Positions 23,301 through 35,300 of a stretch of 64,000 nt of DNA are shown here, piece by piece. Both the position numbers and the translations under genes were made by a program. Location: NCBI RefSeq assembly GCF_050908995.1, contig NC_135119.1, positions 1,488,001-1,552,000 of the forward strand, read 5' to 3'. The notes under the pieces are model-generated. The model had not been told where the DNA came from. It did no database searches and saw only the letters and a list, made by a program, of their open reading frames with translations. Each line of letters opens with the position of its first letter. Within the stretch, counting starts at the first letter, position 1. Source of the DNA: Andrena cerasifolii (lineage: Eukaryota > Arthropoda > Insecta > Hymenoptera > Andrenidae).

Positions 23301-26300
23301 GCTACGCCGACGACACTCTGGTGGTGGCTTCCGGGCGGAAGTGGAGGGACGCGATCGGCCTCGCGGAGAGAGCGCTGCGACGCGTCGTTGCCTCGATCGG
23401 GACGCTCGGTCTGCGAGTCGCCTTGGAGAAAACCGAGGCGATGTGGCTCGCGGACAGGGTTGGGAGCGGTGTCCCCAACGGAGCGTCCCTGAGGATCGGG
23501 GAAGCCTGCATCAGGGTCGGCCGATCGATGAAGTATCTCGGTCTGACCCTGGACACCTACTGGCGATTCACGCGCCACTTCAAGACCCTCGCCCCCAGGT
23601 TGGAGAAGCAGGTATTCGCCTTTCGACGAATCATGCCCAACCTGGGTGGTCCACACGAGGGTGTTCGACGGTTATACGTGACGGTCGTTCGGTCCATGGC
23701 GCTGTACGGCGCGCCTGTCTGGGCCGGCGACCTGGAGGACTGCCGCGTTGGGCGCGAACTTTTGGCAAGAGTTCATCGCCTGGCGGTCCTCCGATCCGTG
23801 CGAGCTTATCGCACGGTGTCGCACGTCGAACTGTCCGCCTTGGCCGGGTCCCCTCCTTTCCATCTGCTCGCGGAGATGGAGGCGGAAGTATATTCCGCCG
23901 TCCGAGATCTCCGCGAAGCTGGGGGCCCACTGGCCGACGGGCAAGAAGTGGCGAGGGGCCAGGCCCGGCAGCGCATGGAAGCCAAATGGCTCGAATGGTT
24001 GGCCCTCCCAGAACATCGGGAGGGTCGCGTTGTCGGGGCGCTCCTGCCCATCATGAACGAATGGGTGGGGCGCGGGTATGGCAGGCTTACCTTCCGCCTG
24101 ACGCAGATCATCACAGGTGTCGGCTGTTTCGGCACCTATCTGCGTCGCATCGGGCGGGAGGAGACGTCGCGGTGCTTCAGCTGCGACTCGGGCGACGAGG
24201 ATACGGCGGATCACACCCTGGCCAGATGCCGGGAGTGGATCGACGATCGCCGTGTCCTCGAGTTGCAGCTGGGCCCGGATCTCTCGCTGCCGACGGTCGT
24301 GCGTCGCATGGCGAGAGACCGGGCGTGTTGGGTGGCCGTCTCCGTGTATGCGGAGGCGGTCATGGGAGAGAAGGAGGAGGCGGAACGCGAGCGGGAGATG
24401 ACGGGTCACCCGTCCCGTCTCGCGGCCCCCAGACGCCGAGGTCGGCGAAGATGACCTGGAGCCGGGGGAGGTCGGGTGGTGACGTAGTTCAGCGCGTCAC
24501 CCCGCTCCCCGACGGCGAATCACCGGGTCTGGGGGGCCCCCCTCTTCGGGGCCACCTTGGGAGGTGGTGGCAGTGCCACGGGGTTGCCGTCGGCGTCGCG
24601 TCGTGGCAGGTCGCGGCGTGCGGCGGCGGCGTAGAGATCTGGGGGTCCTCGTTTCTGAGGGCCCCCTCGGGGGGTAGCCGAACATCCGCTACCCCCCCGG
24701 GAGCCGCGCTATAAGCGCTCTTTTTTAACGCGCTCCCGTCGTAGGCGATCGAACAGATAGGGTGAGTTCGGCGGTCAACGGGACCGTCATTGCACTCTGC
24801 CCCTGCCCCGGGGTGTCCGCTTGCGGCTCTCCCGGGTGCGGCGGCGGAAGAACGGTCCCTTGGATCATTTGACCAGGTGCCGTCTCCCCGCCCGGCCACT
24901 GTCCGGGTTACTGTTCGATCGCGGGGGTCGCGGGGTGAGGGTGCCGGGGGGCACACTCACCCCTCCGCAACACCATGCGACCCCCAGAAGTGGCGACGCG
25001 GACGAGTGGTCCGTCGCGCGTCGCCGGAGTTTCGGGAAGGCCCCGCCGTCATCGCGCGGGGTTGTTGAGCGCGGAGTTCGCCTTTGCGCTGAGGGGGGGG
25101 GGCAAGCGGATGTATCGCTAGTTTGCTCCCGCGTAAAGTCCCTCCCCTCGTGCGCGCGACTCCGCGCCCGAGGAAGACCACCGTGGAGTTTTAGTGGGTG
25201 CAAGCCCCACATAACCCCGTCCCTCCCCCGGGGGCCGGGGTATCCGTTAGGGATTTCTCCACGTCAAAAAAAAAAAAAAAAAAAAAAAAAAGAGAGAAGA
25301 AATAATACAGGAGGAGTAGAGGAGTTGCTGAGAAAGAAGGGGTAGGCAAAATGGGTTTACAAGAAGAGAAGGAAAAGCTGTTTAGGATAAGCAAGAAAGT
25401 AGCTAGGTCACCGCTAGGAAAAGGAGGACACGAGGAAGGGAATATAATGGAGATGCTAAGATGTATGTGGGAGGAGATAGCGGAAGGTAGGGAAGGAGGC
25501 AAAGGAAAGGACAAATGGTCAGGAGGAGTGACTGAAAGGAGATATAGAAGGGCTAAAAGACGAAATGAGAAAGAAGGGGGGGGGAGAGTAAAATAAAATG
25601 GGAAATGCGGGAGTTAGAGCAGAGGATGGAAAAGTTAGAGTGAGAAGGAGGGAAGGAGGGGGGGGGGGCTGCGGGATAGGTTAGAAAAATTGAAGATAGT
25701 CTCAAAAGAAGGTAGGACAGGAGAGCAGTATGGGGTGGAGGAAGAGGTAGAAAAAAGGCGTAGGGAGCTGGAATGGAAGGTACAGGAAAACGAAAGGGAG
25801 GAGAGGAGGAGAAATAGCGTGGTAAAGGGGATGGCAGATATGGGCGATAAGATCAAGGAGTGAGTGGAAGAATTATTTAGGATTATGAAGATAGAAGAAG
25901 GAATCGTGACGGTAAAAAATGTAAGGGAAGGCGGAGGGATCGTGGTAGCGAAGCTAAGGGATGGGGAAACGAAAAGAAGAGTCACGGCGGCGAAGAAGAA
26001 ATTAGTAGGCAGAAAAGAGAGGATAGATGATCATTTGACATGGTGGGAAAGGAAGATGAGGAGAAACCTAGGAGCAATCCGAGGCTTCGTTCTCGAGATG
26101 TTAACAATGGAATATTAGCGGTGGAACTTCCAGGCTGCGCAGTTTAAAGACGCAACAGCTGACGCGGAGCAGTGAACCCTAGCACTCAAACGCTGGAGGC
26201 ATGCGTAGATACATTCCCACACTCGCAGTAGAACCGACCGTGCTGGTTCAAACCGTGAAAATGGAATAGAGACGCTAATTGTCAATAGAGTGCTAGGGGT

Positions 26301-29300
26301 CACTGCTCCGCGTCAGCTGTTGCGTCTTTAAACTGCGTGACTCGGAAGGTTCCACCGCTAATATTCAACTGTTAACATCTCGAGAACGAAACATCGGATC
26401 CCAAAACGGTAAAGGACTTTTCGATGTCTTCCTGAACAGGATATTGTATGTTCCGGATTGTCCCTCAATTCTGGACCACCCCATATACCTATGTATAGGG
26501 TAAAAGACCCAATTACTGCCACCTAGCCAATTACCATCACCCCAAGCTGTTTTAATTAAAGTAACGAATAAACCTTGTGAAATGATACATAAAAAAATTT
26601 AGCCTACAATTGAAACTGTTATTTATACGTTACAAAATAACAGGATTTAATTTTTTCTTCGTTAATTTGCATAAGACGATCAAAAATTTTTTGCGGATAT
26701 TAGGAGAGTGAAAACGATGACATTCTTCCTAGCAAACGAGAAAACAAGGCGTTAAAGAAAATGCTGTAATTGTAATATTTAAGCTATTACCATAACAAAA
26801 TATAATGTTTTAGATAATACCCTGATAGCCAGATCTGGGCAGCAGAATCTGACGTCAGAACTGCAGCAGTCTGTGTCCGCATTTGGCTGCGTTCTGATGT
26901 GCAGAGCCTGAGGTGCAGTGCCTGATGTCAGATGGACAGCAGATCGACAGCAGATCGACAGCAGATTTCGCCGTCTGCTAGGCACAGCAACAGCGCCATC
27001 TGAGATCCAGAATTACCAAGCAATTGCCTACAGATGGCGCTGTTGCTGTGCCTAACAGACGGCGAAATCTGCTGTCGATCTGCTGTCTATCTGACATCAG
27101 GCACTGCACCTCAGGCTCTGCACATCAGAACCAGGGGGACCAAGCCGTCTTTGTTTGGCTGAAGTTTTCCCGTTTAGTTAGCACCGCATTGGTAGGAGGC
27201 GCTAGGTACATCCCACACACATACCTACGTGTATCAGTGAGCACGACACACAACCTTTCGACGTTGGTGAAATGTTACCATGACGACCGTCGTCATTTAG
27301 AAATGTTTGGCGCAGACACGAGAAAGTGTCCTCACTTTCCCTGGTTTACCCTTTCTAAGGCCGTCTGACCATGGATTGTCGCGTCAGTGACGCGTATGCA
27401 GCAGATAGAAGGATATACAAAGAAATTGAATATATTTTCTTTTCCTAAGAAAAGAAGAAATATTCAATTTCAATGTTTATCCTACTATCTGCTGCATACG
27501 TGTCGCTGGAGCAACGATCCGTGGACAGGTTTTAAAGTAAACGGTGCATTACACGTATACACATACACATACGTCCCGAGTCACACCAATTCACACATTC
27601 ACAGTTTAGTACGCACCTCATTGGTAGGAGGCGCTACAAACTCTGCTTCAACTTTCGTAAGAGGGAAGCTTGGCCCCCCTGATCAGAACGCAGCCAAATG
27701 CGGACACAGACTGCTGCAGTTCTGACGTCAGATTCTGCTGCCCAGATCTGGCTATCAGGGTCTAAGCATCATAGAAAGTAATAACGATCGGAATTCAACG
27801 ATTCATTAAGTTTTTTATTTAATAATTGGGTGACAGTGATTGGTACAAGCACTTCAAGCACTTTGGTATTACTGTCATAGCAGTATTTGCTCATGTACAT
27901 GCAACGACATAACCTTAAAATGAAATAAACAGTTTTTGGTTAGGTGGCATTATTCGAGTGTCAGTAATTCCATCGACTACGTTTTAAGGGTGAAAGTAAT
28001 AGCTACCGACATATTTTTTTTAAATCAATGAATTTATAAGTAAAAATAAAGGGTTTGAGAGTCACAAAGATTTTTTTCACAAAACTTATACTTTTGGCCA
28101 ATAAATACAAAAACTACGCAATTATGTCACAGTCAATTCTCAAGGTGACAGTAATTGGTTCCGTGACCCTAGATCTTTAAAATTAGAGACGAAAAAGTTT
28201 CTATTTATTAAAGAAACTATTACCAATTTCGTTTTATCAGAGCTTAAATTGACTCAGAATGGTAATCTGGCTTATCATATATTTACACCTCTGTTTATAA
28301 ATTTGTAAAAGCATTGTTTTATCTGCATATACGTAATAGGTTTTAAACTAATTTTGCTGTTTCTCTGCTGTTATTGTTTCTCATCACTGTTGAAGAAAAA
28401 TTTCCAACTTATCGAGATACGTGTAGCTGGATTTAGTCAAAGTTCCTCAGAAACATACTCGGGGATATTGTACACTATCTAAAGAAAAATTCAAATAGCA
28501 TCATTTTTTAACAAACAAACACGTGCCGCCCAAAGTTCATTACTTTAATCCCTTGCACGTTCAAGACAGAAAATATCTTGCTTCCCTGATAGCCAAATCT
28601 GGGGAGCAGAGACTAACGTCAGAACCGTAGCCATCTGTGTCCTCATTTGACTGCGTTCTGAGGTACAGTGCCTGCTGCCAGGGTCTGACGGCAGATCGGC
28701 AGCAGATCCGGCTGCCCGTCTGACACTTCCAACAGCGCCATCTGAACGCCAAAATTGCCAGATAATTCTCTACGCGTGACGTCACATGGTCGTCCCTACG
28801 CACTAATACAAATGTACCGTTATTACTGTAGGTGTATCCCTACCCGTATATAACCTGCCAGCAGATTATGCAGTTTATTAAATAATTAATACTACTTATT
28901 TCCAAAAATATTTATTCTTTCTATAATAATATACAGGATTGGTGATTACAATTGTTAGAAAATAATATAAGTAGTGTCCCAAAACCAGCTGGTTTTTGTC
29001 GTAAAGAACGTGAGTGGCTGATTTCAAGCCGTTTGGATTTGTGGCTATGGGTTATATTTATTGATGACTGGGTAATTTATTCACCCCTTCGGTTTTTTTT
29101 TTAAATATTGTATGGTGATCCAAACTACGCACGCATGTAAACTTTCAAGACAATTGGATTGGTGGAAGTAGGTTAAATATGAGTTGTCAGATTCGAACCA
29201 TACAAACAAACATACATACATACATATTTACATATAAGAAACAAACAAAAATAAACAAATTCAGTTTCTGTATAATCGATGACACATCGCCGAGCAACTC

Positions 29301-32300
29301 CAGGCGGCAGTTTAGACGGGTAAACGATATAATGTTGCTCGGAAAACTTTAGTAAAAGGCGAAAGATTTATGCGTTATGACTTTCCCATCTGTATCCCGT
29401 TGGCAACCTTCCTCTCACCCTTTCCGAATCTTTCTCCTCTACCCAGGTCTTTGTCAACCCTACCACTTCTCATCCTTGTATCTCCCTCCAAAAGTCCTCA
29501 TCCTTGCTTTTTAGCCCTGCCACAGTCCAAAAACCCTCTTTCATTTCTCTCTTTCCCCCTCCTGTGTTCTTTCTCTTTCTCCCCTCTTCCTTCCCCTCCT
29601 TCTCTTTTCTCCCACTTCCCTCTGTCACTACTCCTTCCCTTCCTTCCCTCCCCGTATCCCTTCCCCGTCCTTCTTTTCTAACACTCTTCTCCCTTCCTTC
29701 TCCTCCCTTGCCATTTAAGGCTACTTCCTGTTCGTCTCATTCCCACCACTCCCCCTCTATCCGCATTCCCTTATAGCTTACCCTCAGCTTCTTTCCTTTC
29801 TCCCGTTCCTGCACCGCTATCTTCCTTATCTGCCATTGCATTCTCCTTTCTTCAAAAGTCAGGTCCTCCTCTATTCTTTCACTCCTGCCCCTCAATTTGC
29901 TCTTCTTCAGCATTATCTCTCTTTTCCCCGCCCCCTCCTTCATCCTTACTACTGTCATTCCTTCTCCATCTCCTTTTTTCCAAAGCACTGTGCGTCGTGT
30001 GCTATCTGGGTATCGATGACAAAAAGCACCTTATTTTCTGAATTGATACTATTTTCACTTCTTTAGACTAACGCGGAAAAATTTAAAGAAATAAATAAAT
30101 TCCAAGACTGCATGCAACAAAACTTTAGTGGACCAACTATGGCCCGACATTAACAAACTGCGATGTATGTAAGTATTTATAAATAAGAAATGAAAAATCG
30201 CAAGTTGGAATATAATATCACGTTTTTGGATGTATCAAAGCTTCTGACGTTTGTAAGACATTTAAATCTTGACGTACTTTGGTTGGCCCAATGTTGTATC
30301 ATCGTTGTAACTTTTTTGTTAATTAACCAACCATAGTAATTGTAGGCCCAACATTGAATATTCGTAGGCAAACTGTCGCAACATTTTTGGCATAGCCCCT
30401 ACAGCATACTTTGTTGCAGGAATGTTTCAATTATGTTGCGGTGCAGCATTTGGAACATTGCACGGAATGTTCCAGAAACGTTATAAGTAAATTGCTATGT
30501 CCGCCCCTGTGTTCTTGATAGCCTGCTGAGAGATTCGCAAACAAATATGCATGTTCGATTGCTTTTTTTTTTAAATAAAAAGAAAGAAACTAAAAACACT
30601 GCTTGTGATAAAGTCTCCACTTTTTAGATATCTCGCCACTCCATAAATTTGTTGTACATTGTCTATTTTTCTCTCGATTTCGGCGGCAGCAAATTTTCCT
30701 CAATCGTTTTTGCAGGTTCTGCTACATCCGGGGACGTGTGGTAGGATCCCGTATCACGATCACTCTTATTATCACTCATTTTATCTTTTAATGAAAAGAG
30801 GTGCTGTGATAGTTGTAAAGTCAACATAAACACACACGATCGATATCGATTAGTCAACCAATTGCTTCTTCATACCACAGGGTAACAGGGTTCACTCAGC
30901 TCGCAAACTCAAGTTTCCTTGGGAGCAAAATAAAAAATTGCGAATACGCATGCGCATAAAGTCTTTTTCCCTTGGGAAAAGTAGAAAACGCGAATACGTC
31001 TGAAATTTGTCATCTTGCTCCCGCCCAGTAGGCGTAAAAAAACACCCATTTTCATGCAGGTGTTGAAAAAAGATTTTTTTCAGTTTTTAGTACATTTTTA
31101 TTACAATCGTTTCACATAATTTTTTTTTATTTTCTAATTTTTAGTGTTTGTGGATTTACATTTCACAGCTCAGACTTCTTTACAAATATCTTTTATTGCT
31201 GTACACAGTTTAACAGTTTGCTTAAACAATATAGTGCAAATTAAGTAATTGTATTAATTATTTGTATCACATATTGTCCATGTCCGCATTTATTCCCTCG
31301 GAGGTTGCCTATAGAATCTAATACTGTATTCCGTTTGTTCGCATTTCAGGAACGCACCGCGTAGGTTGCGAGTGAAAATATACAAGTCCCTATTCTGTGA
31401 TCGACGTTGCGGGAACGACCCGCATAGGTTGCGAGTGCAACGTAACACCGTATTTTGTGGTCGACGTTGCAGGAACGTTCCACGTAGGTTATACCGCGTA
31501 AAAAAAAGTTTTTACCGACTTTTTTTCCATAAACAGAATGAAAAAGTGTTCTGAAATTCGCAATTTCTTGCGTACCACCGCTTGAAAGCTCATTATTTTC
31601 TCAATTTTTGCAATTTTTCTCTTCCCCCAGGGACACCGACAGCGTAATTTCATACAGAACAAGAAGAAAGACCTCTTGGTCTTTTCGTTGTAGTTGAGTA
31701 CAACGCACGCCAGAACCGACACCGATTTGCAACTCCGGCTGTGAGACCATAAAACGGAATCTGCTATTAATTACTCGATAACCAGCAGCCATTTTGTAAC
31801 ATAACAAAATTTGTTTATTAGTCAACATGTACACAATCATATCCCAAAGGTTTCGAAAAAGATTCGTTGCACTGGTTCTTTGAAAAAAAATCTCAAACTT
31901 GTCCCTTTTTTAGACGTTTTAAAGGAGGTCCTCCCCTTAGGCCACAATGTTGATTTTGCGATATGTTGAACATATTCTATGCAATTGACACTTTGATAAA
32001 AACAAAAATGCACTTTTGTCCGCAAGTTTACCATTTCGACTATGTGGAAATAAAAATTTTGATTTTTTTTCTAGGACAAATGGTATAGCCGTGAGGTTAA
32101 ACATCGTTGAGAACGTCGTTCGGCAAGATGTTGCGTATCGCGGCTCTACCGCCACCATGTTGTATGAAAAAAATACGACTTTTTCCGTCGAGAGTTGTTC
32201 AATAACAGTCTTCATTTTGAATTTTCCATTTATTTCATTAACTCCCTCAAAAAATTGAAGATAATGACTATAACTTTGCTTCGTCCAAGGTGGCCTAACA

Positions 32301-35300
32301 CATTAATAAAAAGCAAAAACATTTTTTAGGATATGTTATAACCTCGTCTTGTAAAAATTCATAAAAATCACCTACTTTTCGAGCGTTTTGATTGGAAGGT
32401 CTCCTCAAAGCTCATTCAAGGTCGTTGAAGGTTGACGGCGATGCAAAATAATTGACCGTTACCTGAATAATACACTATTGCTCAAAATTAAAGGAACCCT
32501 ATAATTTCCCGAAAATTTTGGTAATTTTCAAATGGCTATATCTCCGCGAAAAATGATCGCAAAAAAATATTTAAAACAAGCATTTTAACGTTTGAAATTC
32601 TAGTTTTTGAATCAAGGTCTCAACTTTTTTTCATTTATTATGATACCGTTTTATCAAGATGAAGCGCAGGAAATGAAGTTTAAAAATTTGTTGCCTAGTA
32701 TGAACGTACGTACGGGCGAAAATTTTTTTTCAAGTAAATCCAATGGCGGGATCTTATGGAACAAACATTTTCCTTTGATTTCGTTTTTTTTTTTTTTTGG
32801 TTTTATTCTTTGATTTTTATTGACCCAGTTATACGCGATCAAAGCAAAATAGATAGTTTTCAATTTGAAAGTCTATATCTTGTGATCGTAGACAAAATTT
32901 AATAAATGTTTTGGAAAGCTAAGAAAGTTTTCTTTCAGAGCCTCCGGTTTCCAATGTATTGAGATCTTTTCCATCGTAGAAAATCCATTTTAAAATGATC
33001 CCAAAAATTGCATATTTACCATTTCTGACAAAACATGGTGCCATTTCAAGGAAAATCATGAAATCATTCAAGTGTCTACGTTTTTTGCGAGTTAAATCTA
33101 CTCTTAAACACTGTGCAAAAGGCTGGATCTGTCAAACATGCGATATGATCCGAAAAATTGAAAGATCACTTGTTTTACGCTGTTACTCTTCAAAAAACTT
33201 TTTTGTTCTCGCGACTTTTAAACGATTGTTGCATTTTTTTTTTATTATTTCATCGTCATTGAACCTCTTTGTCAGAGAAATCTTCCACGGATGAAACACA
33301 CATACAGCTAGCGTAAAAGATGTATCAGACTTACCGGTATTTGTACAAATGTACCATTATTTAGTTGAGGATAAGAGTATAATGGCACTACGGGAACTGA
33401 GCCATTTTTTAACAAGATCGGCCCTTGAATAGGTGTAACGTGCGCGTCCCTTGGGATTGCTTGCTCCTCGTTATCATAATAGTCTTCGAAGTCATCATCG
33501 TAATCTAGGACAGCGTGGACTGAAGTTTTTGTATCTGGGCCACTTCCACCGTTAACTCGCGTGTACCTTTAACAAAGTAATGATTTAATTTGACTATTTA
33601 TAATTATAATTTTCAAACAGCAATCGTATATGTTAGAAATACATTGGAATGACTGTCGAAATCCGAAGTTCTGGAGTAAGTTGGGCTGGTCCGGAATTCC
33701 TAAAGTAAATCCTGCTCGTAGTGGAGGGGGAACAGCTACACTACGAGTAGGATTTACTTTAGGAATTCCAGACAAATCCTGGTAGTAAGTGTGGTTCATC
33801 ACAGTCCTCTTACCAGAAGGCATCCTCGTCTTCCCCTTAAGGAATTGAGTTATATTCTTTAGCAATACGACGCCTGGCCGCTTGCCATCTCTAAACTCGC
33901 TCTTCATTCAAAGAAGCATTCCTTCGACACCCGATAACTGGAAGACCCAATATAATCACCAACAATCGCCTGTCGCCAGGACTATTTATTCTCACACGCC
34001 CCTCTTCAAGGTCACATTCAGTCTGAGCCCGAGTCATAAAACCCTCGAAGCAGAACAGCATGAGGCCATCCGTCCTCGGCCCCACTCATAAACATGTTGG
34101 CGCTAACATACTTTCACCCTTGCCTGAGAGATAGAGGTTCCATTTTGACCTAACTTGCATATGAAACTACATTTGTTATTTTACATCGTAACAAGATTAG
34201 ATTTTAATATAACATCTTATTTTGAGCTGTGTATGAATGAAATTATAGGTAAAAATGAACTCTGCATCTGACGTGTAGTCGAGTTATTCGCCCGTTATAA
34301 ATGAAATGTGTAGAACTCATTAAAGATACGCGTTGTTGACTCTTCAGAGACATTCAATGAATTTTAATGAGGCTTGACCAGTTTTCAGTTTTAAACTCTC
34401 GAACCGTCACCAGCCGCAATAAACAGAGCGCTGAAGTTCGAGAAGTTCAGAAAGTAGTGTAATGTCCCACGGAACTCCCCACCAACACCATCTATTACAC
34501 AGAACACACTACTAACGCCATCTATCCTACAGTTGTATATTCATTAAAGACTCCTCATATAACCTTTTTATATATTCTACTGTCAAAACAAATAAGTTAA
34601 AGCTTTAAACACTACTGTTATATTCTACAAAATTAATTATATTTATCTACATTAAGACAAATTCAAAACATAACATATTATACGTCAAATATTTGAAATA
34701 AGCAAGCCGCGAACTATTGCGCAGGCGTATACCGCCGATTTCAAGGTATAAACGAAAGCGTACAACTATCGGCGCGAGCAGATCCCTTACTCTTCGCTTG
34801 GCGACCGTTGCTAAACGGATCTCTTGCACCCTCTGGTGTTAACGCGTTAAAGCCGTGCATTCAGACGGCGACGAGTGGAGACGCCCCGCGCGTGGCGGGG
34901 CGCTCCGCCCCCCTGGGCCTTATACAACTGTCAGCGGATGAATCTCTGTAAACCTCGTGTTCTGCTCAAGATTCAAGTTCACAAGTCGCAAGCCCCAAGA
35001 ATCCAGTGCAAAGTTCGCTAGGTTCAGCACCTTTCTCGATCCTTCAAGAACTTAGCCGTCACGAGTGGTGTTCCCCACTACCGGTGGTCGTCCCTTCGAC
35101 TCTCCCCCTGTTGGGTCATCCCAGAAGGCTCTTCAGACTCGGCGCCCGACGTACGGTCGGGTAGCCCGCTTCAAGGAGCGTGTTTCATTCCACGTGTCCA
35201 AATATCTTCCAAGTATCCTCCGGAGTGGCGTTGTACGGACACTTCCTGCGCAGCAGGTTCCGCGCCGAGCGGTGCGGTAGGGACATGTCCCTGCCCCACT

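Noticed and set aside
23672..24409. 245-codon minus-strand frame
   Set aside because: Lies fully inside the R1 ORF2, whose motifs prove the plus strand coding; GC-rich DNA yields long antisense frames. The same applies to 23341-24714 (+), 21436-21906 (+) and several others between 21.3 and 25.2 kb.
24490..25265. Long frames on both strands in the R1 3' UTR
   Set aside because: Proline/arginine-rich low-complexity translations without a domain, in GC-rich untranslated sequence before the poly(A) tail.
29370..29776. Plus-strand Phe/Leu/Pro/Ser-rich frames as membrane proteins
   Set aside because: They are the antisense of the purine-rich LINE ORF1 fragment; the hydrophobic look comes from pyrimidine-rich DNA.
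30663..30857. 64-codon minus frame as an extra Spaetzle exon
   Set aside because: It ends in TAG without a donor, and the flanking exons already join in phase without it.
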